From assembly GCA_037349105.1 (NCBI GenBank), contig JAYJMM010000109.1, forward strand, positions 1,191,001 to 1,255,000: a stretch of DNA of 64,000 nt, written 5' to 3'. The translations under genes and the position numbers were made by a program. The first letter of the stretch is position 1. Each line of letters begins with the position of its first letter. The notes under the pieces were generated by a model. That model did not search any database. It was given only the letters and a program-made list of their open reading frames with translations, and was not told the origin of the DNA. Below are positions 1-11,613 of the stretch, in pieces. The stretch is from Limnomonas spitsbergensis. Taxonomy: Eukaryota > Chlorophyta > Chlorophyceae > Chlamydomonadales.

Positions 1-289
1 CAGGGTTGATGTACCGAGACCCAGAGGTCTGTACCGTTAGGCAGCCTGCACCCCGCACCCCCTTTGCCTGTCAAGGACCAGAAAAATACACGGGCAGGTG
101 GCGTGCTGCTGGCACAGCATGTGCGGCTCCAGACAGCACCCCCCCCCATGCACGAACACAGCACAGACAACCCCATGGTCGACATCAGCACCCAGCGTCC
201 ATTCCGCACAGACTTTTCACCCCAAATGGATAAATAGCGACGGTGTTTTAGCCCAATTGGATTTAGTGCGCTCACCCTAACCCCACCGA
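1..289. other. Left edge, nothing recognised
   Basis: No exon, RNA or repeat could be supported here. The rest of the minus-strand SET-domain gene must lie left of the window, because its last visible exon (1250-1322) ends in a splice donor. Two short overlapping plus-strand ORFs have no recognisable content. Confidence 0.4.
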
Positions 290-1249
290 GATGTATATCG
301 TCCACCCTAGCCCCAACTACACACACAGCCCTCATCTACATGTACAGCATTCGCCCTGAACCCCACCCGAATGTCCAGATCCGCCCTTAAACCCACCTGT
401 ATGTACAGCATCCACCCTCAACCCCACCTGGATGTACAGATCTGCCCTAAACCCCAACTGTATGTACAGCATCCACCCTCAACCCCACCTGTATGTACAG
501 ATCCGTCCTAAACCCCACCTGTATGTACAGATCCGTCCTAAACCCCACCTGTATGTACAGATCCCTCCTAAACCCCACCTGTATGTACTGCATCCACCCT
601 CAACCCCACCTGGATGTACAGATCCGTCCTAAACCCCACCTGTATGTACTGCATCCACCCTCAACCCCACCTGTATGTACAGATGCGCCCTTAACCCCAA
701 CTGTATGTACAGCATCCACCCTGAACCCCACCTGGATGTACAGATCCGCCCTTAATCCCAACTACATGTACAGCATCCACCCTCAACCCCACCTGTATGT
801 ACAGATCCGTCCTAAACCCCATCTGGATGTACAGATCCGACCTAAGCCCCACCTGGATGTACAGATCTGACATAAACCCCAACTGTATGCACAGCATCCA
901 CCCTGAACCCCACCCGGATGTTCAGATCCGCCCTAAACCCCAAGTACATGTACAGCATCCACCCTGAACCCCGCCTGGATGTACAGATCTGCTTTAAACC
1001 CCAACTACATGTACAGCATCCACCCTGAACCCTACCTGGATGTACAGATCCGCCCTAAACCCCAACTATATGTATAGCGTCCACCCTGAACCCCACCTGC
1101 ATGTGCAGCTCCGACCTAAACCCCAACTACATGTACAGCATCCACCCTGAACCCCACCTGGATGTACAGATCCGCCCTAAACCCCAACTATATGTACAGC
1201 ATCCACCCTCAACCCCACCTTGATGTACAGCATCCATCCTGAACCCTAC
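290..1249. repeat. About 30-bp minisatellite carrying a splice donor
   Basis: About 30 degenerate copies of a roughly 30-bp unit, on the plus strand of the type 'CCCCACCTGGATGTACAGAT', with alternating sub-types that often give an apparent 60-bp period. Read on the minus strand the units contain TACATCCAG|GTGGGGTTCAGGG, which is the exon-intron junction of the adjacent SET exon (ends at 1250, ATCCAG|GTAGGGTTCAGG). The array therefore looks like repeated duplication of that 5' splice site. Units also carry TTTAGGG-like words and a TGTACA palindrome. ORFs through it are repeat-driven. Confidence 0.9.
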
Positions 1250-3248
1250 CTGGATGTATGGGGCCCAGAAGGACTCCTCTCCAGTCTTTTTCTCGTACAT
1301 GAGGTACAGCGTGAGGATTGCCCTGATGTACAGGCAATACAGAGTGAGACGGGCCAGCCAGGAAACAGTACAGCTTACTCGTATGCCCACACTCCAACCA
1401 ATAAAGTGCAGCGAAGCTCACAGCGCTGGCATGCACCTCCTTGCTTTCATTCTCCCACACTTTCCTTGTTATCCAGGGTCACACTACCTAAAATTTGCTT
1501 TTCCTTCCCTCATAATTAACGTTGTTTGGGGGTGAGTAATCCATCAATTTACTAACTGTTGCTTGTCTACGCCATTTTCCAGTCGGAAATTAGGATTTTT
1601 GTCGACAGTTGCCCTGAGGGCAGCATTAAATAAATCATTTTTGATGCCTGAGGGAAGGCAAATCAAATGTATGGTATTGTCTCAAGTACAGGACCAGGGG
1701 GGGAATCCCTAAGTCTGGACAAGTCACTGATGTGGGGGGCGAGATTGCGAGCGTGGGATGTGAACTCACAGCTCCGACAGCTTGTCGTTGGTGAGTAAAC
1801 CCTAAACCCTATGAACTCACAGCTCCGACAGCTTGTCGTTGGTGAGGAGCTCAGCCACAAATTCCGACTCAAAGATGCGGTCCAGGCTGATGACCAGCTC
1901 CTCCGGTACATCGATGAGAACCTGCCGGGAACCCAAGGGGTGAGCGTTTCAGGACAATGCTGAGGACATGCAGGGGAGGACCTGCCGGGAACCCAAGGGG
2001 TGAGCGTTTCAGGACAATGCTGAGGACATGCAGGGGAGGACCTCCCGGGAACCCAAGGGGTGAGCGTTTCAGGACAATGCTGAGGACATGCAGGGGAGGA
2101 CCTGCCGGGAACCCAAGGGGTGAGTGTTTCAGGACAATGCTGAGGACATGCAGGGGGAGACCTGCCGGGAACCCAAAGGGTGAGTGTTTCAGGACAATGC
2201 TGAGGACATGCAGGGGAGGACCTGCCGGGAACCCAAAAGGTGAGCGTTTCAGGACAATGCTGAGGACATGCAGGGGAGGACCTGCCGGGATCCCAAGGGG
2301 TGAGCGTTTCAGGACAATGCTGAGGACATGCAGGGGAGGACCTGCCGGGAACCCAAGGGGTGAGCGTTTCAGGACAATGCTGAGGACATGCAGGGGAGGA
2401 CCTGCCGGGAACCCAAGGGGTGATCGTTTCAGGGCAAGGCATATCTAGTCTATGTCTGTTGGGCATGAACCCGACTACCCGGCAACCAAAAGGCCCAGAG
2501 GAGAAACAGGATGCGACCAATTCAGGTCGATAAATAGTGAAACATATAACATGAAAAGGGAGCAGAGTAACTTTCAGGACAGTGCTGAGGATCTGCAGGG
2601 GAGGACCTGCAGGGTCAGGTGAAGAGAAGGAAACAAACAGGAAATGGAAAAGGGCAGGAAAATGAGCAAGGACATATGTAGTGCATAGGTTGAGAAATGA
2701 TTAGGACCTGTCTCGACAGGTTGAGGGCAAAAACAAACAGACCCCCCGTAACATACTATAACTCCCTGCAGTAACATGCAGTACACCTCTCAACCCAGGA
2801 ACATGTAATAACTCCTTGCAGTTACATGCAGTTACCCCCCCTTGACCCAGGAAAATGTAACATGCCGTAACATGCTGCCCCCCCCCGTGATACCGCGTCC
2901 CCACTTCAACCGCGCACCTCGCCAGCTTCCACATGCTGCCTGGCCCCTGCTTCCCCTAACATGTTGTAACTCCCAGCCTGTACATGCTGCCCCTCCCCCG
3001 GTACCCCACCCCGCTTCAACCGCGCACCTCGCCAGCTTCCACATGCTGCCTGGCCCCTGCTTCCCCTAACATGTTGTAACTCCCAGCCTGTACATGCTGC
3101 CCCTCCCCCGGTACCCCACCCCGCTTCAACCGCGCACCTCGCCAGCTTCCACATGCTGCCTGGCTACCAGGGCATCCAGCGGCCTCTCCGACCCATTCTG
3201 CATCTCCACCGGCATGATCTCCACAAGCTGCCTTGGCGCTCCGTTACT
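1250..3248 (-). CDS. SET-domain protein lysine methyltransferase (partial, 3 exons)
   Basis: Three minus-strand exons join in frame: 3248-3138 (37 codons, acceptor CTGCACAG, donor GAG|GTGCGC), 1921-1821 (acceptor CCCGGCAG, donor GAGCT|GTGAGT) and 1322-1250 (acceptor CATCAG, donor CCAG|GTAGGG). The joined reading contains 'GEVLIDVPEELV' and, later, 'LYLMYEKKTGEESFWAPYI'. In Rubisco LSMT/SETD-type enzymes these two motifs mark the start of the SET fold and the segment before the SET insert. Such enzymes transfer methyl groups from S-adenosylmethionine to protein lysines; plastid or cytosolic location cannot be told. The catalytic core NHS/Tyr region lies left of the window and the N-terminus was not found. 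Each junction is bordered by a tandem array that carries that same junction. A stop read in frame just after LSEL is avoided because GTGAGT is a good donor and phase 2 fits the next exon. Confidence 0.72.
1761..1846. repeat. 35-bp direct duplication flanking a TTTAGGG tract
   Basis: A perfect 35-bp duplication (1761-1795 and 1812-1846) is separated by 16 bp, TAAACCCTAAACCCTA (1796-1811), i.e. plant-type telomeric repeat. The duplicated segment holds the end of the SET exon and its GTGAGT donor on the minus strand, so the intron contains a second exon end plus donor. Confidence 0.9.
1922..2440. repeat. 60-bp minisatellite carrying a splice acceptor
   Basis: Eight full 60-bp copies plus a partial one, nearly identical. 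On the minus strand each unit contains TTCCCGGCAG|GTCCTC, matching the acceptor of the adjacent SET exon (CCCGGCAG|GTTCTC, exon start 1921). The array lies immediately upstream of that acceptor in the intron. Because 60 is a multiple of three, long ORFs cross it on both strands; these are not genes. Confidence 0.92.
2441..2875. other. Intron remnant, degenerate repeats
   Basis: Holds one diverged copy of the preceding 60-bp unit (about 2570-2615) and repeated words of the type ACATGCAGTTAC (about 2745-2875). No exon seen. Confidence 0.4.
2876..3137. repeat. 110-bp tandem repeat carrying a splice donor
   Basis: About 2.5 copies with a 110-bp period (for example GTACCCCACCCCGCTTCAAC at 3001 and 3111). 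On the minus strand the unit includes GTGGAAGCTGGCGAG|GTGCGC, the 3' end and donor of the SET exon 3248-3138. Each copy therefore offers the same donor again, downstream of the true one. Confidence 0.85.
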
Positions 3249-3333
3249 CTGTGCAGGCAGAAACACCACAACGGGGGGGACACGCGAGTGGGGGGGTATC
3301 GCGGAGGTGTGGGCGAGCCAAGGGGGGGGGCTA

Positions 3334-3500
3334 TGCAGGTGTTCCACCCATTCTGCATCTCCAATGGGTTTAAGGTTTAGGTTAAGGTTTTGGGTCAGGG
3401 TTTAGGGTTGAGAGTGCAGGTGCCCCACCCAGTCTGCATCTCTGATGAAACGATCTCCACAAGCTGCTCCGGCGCTGCCTTACTCTGTGCACACGGAGGT
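3334..3500 (-). repeat. Degenerate copies of SET exon around telomere-like tract
   Basis: Two partial copies of the SET exon lie upstream of it on the minus strand. One (about 3415-3493) keeps an acceptor (GTGCACAG|AGTAAG) and reads SKAAPEQLVEIV, similar to SNGAPRQLVEIM of the real exon. The other (3334-3365) is a short middle piece. Between them (about 3366-3414) is a degenerate TTTAGGG/TTAAGG tract. The 33-bp segments bordering the tract are direct duplicates of each other with a few mismatches. Confidence 0.7.
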
Positions 3501-4040
3501 GTGTTGATGGGGACATGAGAGTGGAGGGGGACTGGAGAGGTCAGTTTTCAAGATACCGCCCAACATGCAGACCATGGCTCCTGTTGTACAGGTAATAAAA
3601 TCCCAACCTTGCAGCCACACTTCCCGCCACACTCCAGGGTGGGGAGTTAGGTGCCGCGGCTGTCCATCCCTGCCCCTATTCTAAAGACACCATGCATCAA
3701 CCACCCTGCCCCTAGGACCCTGCCAAGTGCCAACAGCCGGCGATACTCCTCGTCCAAGAAACAAATCACCCCTGTCCAACCCTCCTACGCTCCATGCAGT
3801 GAAGGGCATAACGTCCTCCAAACGATGCCCCCACCCCCCCCTCTCTCTCCTGGATCTTTAATCCCTCCACCTCCGTTCTGAGTGAACAGGCAATCGAACC
3901 CATGCAGACCCCTTGACCGCACCGTGAGCCAACTGCTGAGTCCATTGGAGCAGCTGGAGGGCGTGCTGTTGGCGACCACAGGCGGCTGGGCCCGCTCCAG
4001 CTTAGCACTGGGCCTGACCTGCAAGCGAGGTGCATGGGGA
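3501..4040. other. No supported gene
   Basis: Mixed-composition DNA. A plus-strand ORF beginning at 3882 (LEQLEGVLLATTGGW and onward) runs straight into the 70-bp array and is not supported as a gene. Confidence 0.35.
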
Positions 4041-4470
4041 CGGATGGGTTTATGTGTGGTGGGTGGCACATGGGGATGCATGGGTTATCGAGTAGGGTGG
4101 TGCATGGGGATGCATGGGTTAAGGAGTACTTGGCGGTTCATGGGGATGCATGGGTTATCGAGTAGGGTGGTGCATGGGGATGCATGGGTTAAGGAGTACT
4201 TGGCGGTGCATGGGGATGCATGGGTTATCGAGTAGGGTGGTGCATGGGGATGCATGGGTTGAGGAGTACTTGGCGGTGCATGGGGATGCATGGGTTATCG
4301 AATAGGATGGTGCATGGGGATGCATAGGTTAAGGAGTACTTGGCGGTGCATGGGGATGCATGGGTTATCGTGTAGGGTGGTGCATGGGGATGCATGGGTT
4401 GAGGAGCACTTGGCGGTGCACGGGGATGCATGGGTTATCGTGTAGGGTGGTGCATGGGGATGCATGGTTT
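4041..4470. repeat. 70-bp minisatellite
   Basis: Six copies with a 70-bp period: TGGGTTATCG recurs at 4081, 4151, 4221, 4291, 4361 and 4431. It is rich in GGTGCATGGGGATGCATGGG. 70 is not a multiple of three, so the ORFs here shift frame between copies. No neighbouring exon was identified. Confidence 0.93.
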
Positions 4471-5206
4471 AAAGAGCAAATGGAGATTGCGCGGGCATTA
4501 TATCACGGCCATGGCGTGTTGGTGGAAGCTGCGCATGGACTAGTTGCATAACGTTTGCCTGGCAGATAAGCGCTGGGTCCCAGCTCTTGTTCTACTGAGA
4601 GCGAGGAAGGAGGGCACAGCAGGATTTCTACAGATGATGCTGACTAGGCCCCAACGCCTCATGTGCCTGCCCCCCTCTCCCACTGTCAAGATGCTCTCGC
4701 AGAAGCTGAGAAATTCAAATGCAGGGCAAAAGATAAAAGGAGATAATCTACAAGCTCAGAAGCGAGGTTCACGTTTTTCCGGTGTGTGATTTCGCAGTAG
4801 TAATATTCAGCGCTTGCAGGACATCAGTGCATGGAAAACCAGATCATCGCAAAACAGTTTTTGGAGGGCGGCCCATGCAGAAGCTGTCATTGGAGCTGTG
4901 GGGTTCGAAGCGAAAGGCCTGCTGAATTGCTCGAAGGACGTCATCAAGATTGAAGGGAGAATCCTGATGACGTTGCGGCCTCCTAGTCGGCTGACAGACC
5001 TCCACTGCGAGTGTGACGGTTCCCCCTCTCCCTGAAAAACGACTCGACTGGTCGAGAGTGTGCAGCTGAGGGGGGCTGCCGAGGGCAACTACCAGTAGCT
5101 TCACGCACCGAGCTTCTTCCAGCCCATCGAGACGAGGCAGCAGAGGAGCGCAGGGACAGCATGGAGACAACGAGGGACCTTGGGTAATTGGGTTCGTCTC
5201 GTGGGT
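4471..5206. other. Unresolved, possibly coding
   Basis: GC-balanced sequence with open frames on both strands between about 4814 and 5170. The minus frame (FNLDDVLRAIQQAFRF) would be consistent with continuing the unknown gene seen at 5207-5464, but no clean acceptor/donor pair was found. Confidence 0.3.
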
Positions 5207-5464
5207 TCAGATGCGATTGTTGATCAGGGAAGCGCCGCACAGCGTCGATGCGTCTGATTTATCCTTGTACACCAGCTCCAGATGGATAAGGGCCGGAAAC
5301 TTGAACTGCAAAACCAGATCTTTTGCGAACAGGCCGTCACTGAGTACGGCATGTGCAACACTCAGACTTTCCCAGCTAGCTTCAAACCCCTGCTTCATGG
5401 CATCATCGAGATGTGTTTGCTTTTCCTCTTTGTTAACACTGGCATTTTGGGTGGCCGCTTTTCC
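5207..5464 (-). CDS. Unidentified protein, candidate exon
   Basis: A minus-strand open stretch starts after a good acceptor (AGATTACAG|GGAAAAGCG, exon base 5464) and reads through KEEKQTHLDDAMKQGFEASW and LVLQFKFPALIHLELVYKDK before a stop at 5207. The amino-acid mix looks coding and the opposite strand is less convincing. I do not recognise the family. Whether the stop is genuine or a donor lies before it (for example ACGCT|GTGCGG) is unclear, and upstream exons were not found. Confidence 0.4.
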   Translation of the reverse strand, partial: GKAATQNASVNKEEKQTHLDDAMKQGFEASWESLSVAHAVLSDGLFAKDLVLQFKFPALIHLELVYKDKSDASTLCGASLINNRI

Positions 5465-6208
5465 CTGTAATCTATTGAGCCTCGATCGGCGTACCGGAGT
5501 TCATTGAGCTCTGTGCAAAACCTAATAAGCATAAACATCTTGCAGCCTGTCAACTTGAATTGATGGATTCGACCCCAAAGCCTGTGCGTGGCCATCCCCA
5601 GTCTCCCTCTTCAATCCTGCCCAATATTGCCCCCCGCCCTTTTGCAAACCACCCATGCAAACCACGTCCCTCGTGGGCTTTCAGTTGGCGAGCGCATATT
5701 CCTTGGATTAAGTTACGTATATTTTTTGTTGTATTCATTGAGCTGCATCACGGCCTAAGCTTGTGGGGGTCTGGTGTATCACGCACTGGCGGCGGTCTGG
5801 CCACCGACTGCATGACGGTCAAGGTTTGGTCTCAAAAGACCCAGTGGTGGCCTTTCGAAGGCCACCGAAAGGTATGCTGTGTACTCTAATAAACACTGCC
5901 AGATCCTGTATCCCTGAGGTATTGTTGGGAGGATACTTCTGGGTGATGATGAGTGACGTGGGTCGCTCACTTACATGCTAGGCATGCGTGCTTATATTGT
6001 TAGTTGCAGGATTGCTGCAGGTGGGATGTTCGTTAGGATGAGGGCTGGGTGATCTAACAAATATTATATTGGACACTCTACTCAAGGGGGGTATGTAGGA
6101 CCCCTGGTGTAGGCTATGTGAAGTTTTACAAAATAGCGGGGCAACACATTAAATGCATGGGACAGGTGACAAAAACCTGTACGAGCACAAAAAACACTAG
6201 GCTGGCGC
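5465..6208. other. No supported gene
   Basis: AT-richer intergenic sequence. Open frames are short and without recognisable content. Confidence 0.35.
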
Positions 6209-6415
6209 GAGAGGGGGGGGATATTTTTTCCCGTACACTCCCCCCCCCCCCCCAACTTCGGCCCCCTCTACCAGCCACTCTCTAACTTTGTAGAGCTTGA
6301 TGAGACCATTCCAAAACTGGTATTTAAATAGTTTTTGGTCCGGGGGGAGCTGGTAGAGGGGGCCGAAGTTGGGGGGGGGGGGGGAGTGTACAGGAAAAAA
6401 TATCCCCCCCCCCCG
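6209..6415. repeat. Long inverted repeat with poly-G/poly-C arms
   Basis: Arms of about 65 bp (about 6209-6273 and 6350-6415) are inverted copies: GTACACTCCCCCCC... AACTTCGGCCCCCTCTACCAGC against GCTGGTAGAGGGGGCCGAAG and so on, separated by a loop of about 75 bp. Each arm has a run of 14-16 C or G and ends in a second G or C run next to ATATTTTTTCC. It could be a small hairpin or MITE-like element; no clear target-site duplication was recognised. Confidence 0.85.
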
Positions 6416-6598
6416 AAAAAATGTCCCCTTGCTGGTCATTTCGAAAGAGGCTTTAGGATGCATACGTTGACTCTCAAACGCTGTAACAACAAACGTTATT
6501 ATATCAGCTAATCCGAGCGGGATTCTGCAGCTGTTCAGAAAATGGCATATTCGCCGATTGCCTTGTCCGGAGCTTCCCTACATGTGCCAAGCAAAGTG

Positions 6599-6724
6599 GT
6601 GTAACGTCATTGACATGTGCCAAGCAAAGGAGGCTCTGATGTCCAGCCTCGCCATATCACATGCGTTGGGTGACGCGGCGGAGCCTTTTTGAGCAGGGCC
6701 CAGAGTTGTAACGTCATTGACATG
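6599..6724 (+). repeat. Dispersed GC-rich repeat, forward copy
   Basis: Contains ACGCGGCGGAGCCTTTTTGA, GCAGGGCCCAGAGTTGTAAC and GTCATTGACATG (6667-6724), preceded by another GTGTAACGTCATTGACATGT (about 6599). It is the same family as copies near 7549, 12085, 12215, 23085, 23240, 50740 and 50790. Confidence 0.7.
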
Positions 6725-6823
6725 CTTTGGGTGACTGTTTTGGCTATGGGCAGCTGAATATCTTGTGGGCTGAGAGACTCGGACCCTTCACTCCTATCCT
6801 GAGTCAGAACAGAAAAAATGGGC

Positions 6824-6895
6824 GATAGCTCAGTGTTTTAGGGTTTAGGGCGCATGTTGTTAACCATGCAAAGACGAGATTCCAATCCATATGCG
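6824..6895 (+). repeat. tRNA(Asn)-like relic interrupted by TTTAGGG
   Basis: GGGCGATAGCTCAGTG resembles a tRNA 5' end with A box. It is followed by TTTTAGGGTTTAGGG in place of the D-loop, then GCATGTTGTTAACCATGC, which resembles a tRNA-Asn anticodon arm (GTT), and a degenerate T-arm GATTCCAATCC. The stems are imperfect, so it is not proposed as functional; a tRNA-derived SINE fragment is equally possible. Confidence 0.4.
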
Positions 6896-7548
6896 CAATG
6901 ATGCCCAGCCATTCAGTAGATATTGCCCCCACCATTCGGAAGGCTAATTAGGACCCGAACTTGACAGGCCTGATAATGGTGGCCTAAGTAGCACTCAGGT
7001 TTGCACTTGTTTGGCAAAAGATTTAATCCTGGTCCATTTGCCGCGGGCATGCGGGATGTAGTGTACTTGAAGGTGCGCAGCTTTTATTTGTTCTTTAAAT
7101 ATCAGTATCAGTCACATGCTTAAACGTTCTAAAATGACTTTGTGACAGCGGGTACCCAAACATGAATGGTCCTGCTCAAAAGGCTCGGCTACGCAGGCGC
7201 CTAACTAATAGGGGCAGAAAAAAAGGAAAAGGGGTAAATAAAATGAAGAGACAGACAAAAACCTACAGTAGGTATCAAACGGAATTGCATACCCGTGGTG
7301 TTTCGTGTTAATCAGAGAATCAGACCACCTTTGAGAGGCGGCGGCCATGTACATGGCCGATTGCGGTCCAGGTTGTAAAGGTTTATGGTCGGTGGCCCCA
7401 GCGGAAGATCTTGCTGTCGGCTGTAGGGCAAGCTGTACATAATGTGCTGCAAGTGTACTTTAAATATGACTAAAGCAACCTATGATGCACTGGGCACTCC
7501 AATAGGGACAGGGCCGTTGGGGCACGCCCTGTAACACTGTCTGACATC

Positions 7549-7650
7549 AGGTCAATGACATGACACCTCTGGGCCCTGCTCAAAAAGGCTCGGCCGTGTG
7601 GGCGCCCAACTGTCCCGTTGGGAGAAAAGAAAAGGAACTTCAAGTAAGAG
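7549..7650 (-). repeat. Dispersed GC-rich repeat, reverse copy
   Basis: AATGACATGACACCTCTGGG, CCCTGCTCAAAAAGGCTCGG and CCGTGTGGGCGCCCAACTGT are followed by a purine-rich stretch GGGAGAAAAGAAAAGG. This is the reverse complement of the forward copies. A shorter reverse copy lies at about 7166-7215. Confidence 0.75.
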
Positions 7651-8548
7651 GGAAAGAAGGAGATGAACACAAGGGAGTGACATCAGGTGAACAACAGAGA
7701 AGAGAAGGCAGGGAAGCATCATGATAGCGTTATTTCGGAGCATCCGGTTGACAACAACAGTGTGATGCTGTGAACACAGAACCAGGGCACTGCGCTTTAC
7801 CAACTTCCCGTATACCGTATGCGAGTATGCGCTGTCACCGATGTCAGTAAAAGCTGACAATTTTACGTCTAAAACAATCTTGGCATTCTTGATAAGAGGT
7901 ACCTGTGCATGTTGTTACAAACGGCTTGGCTGATACATGTCATAAATGTATTCCACCATTTGCTGCAAAAAAACGCAGAACCGACACAACCAACTGGGGC
8001 TAGTCAATGACGTTACAACTCAGGGCCAGGCACCACCAACTGGGGCTAGTGAGATCATGATGTTACGAAATTGTCCTACCTAGAATGCAGTGTGGGTGGG
8101 GACATGGCATCCATCGGCTGGGCTGATAATAAATAGCTGTTCATTATTTCGTGAATCACCGCATGTCAACGACAGGCGAGTTCAGCAGATCTAAAGAAGG
8201 GAATCGACTTAGTTTGAGAGCCTGTAGGAGCAAACTTGTTAAGTCCTGAACCTGGAACGCCCAATGACAGCCAGAACCAGAGGCCAGAACATTCCGAGCA
8301 GGAGTGCAGGACTGCATCAAGTCCCCCACTGTGTTAGAGGGCCCTTTGAGAAACCCGCCAAGCACCTGATCCAGATCTGTCCAGATCTGTCAGATCTGCT
8401 TGTGAGTTCCAGAGAATTATCCGAGATTCTGGGGTTGTAGGCACAAAGTGTTTGAGCCTACTATTTTGGCAGCACCTTGCAACCGCCCATTCTCGCGGGC
8501 GATGGCGGGCTGCAATTGGATATCTATTGCTCGCCTCACTTGTCACAA

Positions 8549-10146
<1,598 letters not shown>

Positions 10147-11414
10147 ATGGTGGCAGCTACGGGAGCCATCCATGCGGCATACCTCCATTGCATCTTCCTC
10201 CTGCCCCTGATGCTGCCATGGGGGGCAAACATGTGCAAAGCAGGCGGTCTGGCACTTGCCCTGGCATCAGACCTAGAGCGCCCCACCCTCCACCCACAGC
10301 CGCAGCTGCACCAGCATGACTTCAACCTCGACAGCAGCACCATCCTGCCGCATGAGACTCCAATAGAGCAGCGCATGGCGTCAGACGGCACCGACAGCCA
10401 TGGCGCTGCATGGGAGGCCTTGCCGCTGCCTGCGCGGCGCATGACGTCAGACGCCCCGCATGGCGAGTCTGCTAGCGCCGGCACGCGGCAGGGCCAGCGG
10501 CTGCTAGAGGAGCGCCTGGTGCTGGACGGCCCCGGCAGCAAGAACAGCCTGCACGATCCGCGCAAGCGGTGGGAGGCCGTTGCCCGTGCGAAGAAACGGG
10601 AGATAGAGGCCAGACGGGGCGAGGCGGCTGGCAGGCCCCGGGAAAACAGGACCGGGTATCTCAAGAGGATCGCGATTGTAGGCGAGCGCCATTCTGGCAC
10701 CACATACATGATGCGCCTGCTGCGTATCAACATCGACCCCGGGGTGGTCGTGCAAGAGCACCTTTGCGGCGTCTTCAAGCACCGCTACATGTACCCTAAT
10801 CTTCGAAGCTGCGGCAACCTGAACAGGACGCTCATCATCATTATGCTCAGGAACCCGTATGACTGGGCAGCTGCGATGCACCGCCGCTGCTATTGCAGCA
10901 CCAATGATGAAGTGGAGCATCAGCTGGCCAAGCTGGATTTCAAGGCTTTCCTCGAAAGGCCCTGGGTCAATGACTCCTACTATAATGCCACCATCAGGAC
11001 ACCGGACAAGCGGTCAGAGGCTGATGGCACAGGCACTAATCCTCACTGCTCCCGTTTGATGGAGTGTCGAGCGCTGAAATATCGCAACTTTTTGAACATC
11101 TCCGCTTGGGCGCCCCATGTGGAGTTTGTCCGCCACGAGGATGTGCTGTCGCCCGATCAGTCGACGACGTGGCTGGCCAAGCTGATCCCTAGATACCACC
11201 TCGAGAGTACTGCTGTCGATGACAAATTGGATCCCGTGGTGGCTTACAAAGACTCGGGCCAGGAATTCAACTTGGATGAAATCCGTAGCCGCTCGGTCTG
11301 GCTCAGCCAGGATGTCCTGTTCAAAACGACAGCTGGCCGGGGCGCGGCCGAAGAAAGCAGCGCAGGTGTCGACGCAGCGGCAAAGGAGGCAGCAGCAGGA
11401 GCAGCGGCAGCAGC

Positions 11415-11447
<33 letters not shown>

Positions 11448-11613
11448 TGCTGCAGCACGTGGCGGCGTCACGAGTCAGCAGATGTACACTTTGCACCCCG
11501 AGGTTCTGAGGCAGCGAGCCCGGCTGGTCAACCTGCTTATGGACCATGAGCTTGAGAGGATGGTGGGCTACCCGGCAATTGGATTGGGGGCTGACTTGCA
11601 AGCAAGAGGATAG
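10147..11613 (+). CDS. Sulfotransferase-like membrane protein
   Basis: An intronless 488-codon ORF. Residues about 8-27 form a hydrophobic segment (YLHCIFLLPLMLPW), consistent with a type II Golgi signal anchor, followed by a low-complexity stem. Residues about 174-192 read 'IAIVGERHSGTTYMMRLL', the 5'-phosphosulfate-binding loop of PAPS sulfotransferases, and about 229-246 read 'LIIIMLRNPYDWAAAMH', the 3'-phosphate-binding strand with the Arg-Asn-Pro core. It would transfer sulfate from PAPS to a glycan or other acceptor; the acceptor cannot be predicted. An Ala/Gly-rich insertion, about residues 412-438, is encoded by GCA/GGA repeats close to the C-terminus. The start is the first ATG (10147). 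The CDS ends inside the first unit of a tandem array that repeats its own last codons and stop. Confidence 0.75.

Larger units (their letters stand above)
6416..8548. other. Gene-free region with dispersed repeats
   Basis: No convincing coding sequence. It holds three or more copies of the dispersed GC-rich element (about 6599-6724, 7166-7215, 7549-7650), a tRNA-like relic near 6826, and a near-duplicate phrase CAACTGGGGCTAGT at about 7989 and 8039. Confidence 0.45.

Noticed and set aside
1757..1936. Plus-strand exon reading LSHKFRLKDAVQADDQLLRY
   Set aside because: The minus strand gives family-level SET motifs and proper splice sites across the same bases.
1663..2520. Cys/Pro repeat protein over the 60-bp array
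   Set aside because: It is intronic to the SET gene and results from a unit length divisible by three.
3882..4235. ORF LEQLEGVLLATTGGW and onward as a gene
   Set aside because: Most of its length is the 70-bp array and no splice or family evidence supports the rest.
4844..5170. Confident minus-strand gene continuing the 5207-5464 exon
   Set aside because: The composition is suggestive, but no donor/acceptor pair joining the pieces in phase was found.
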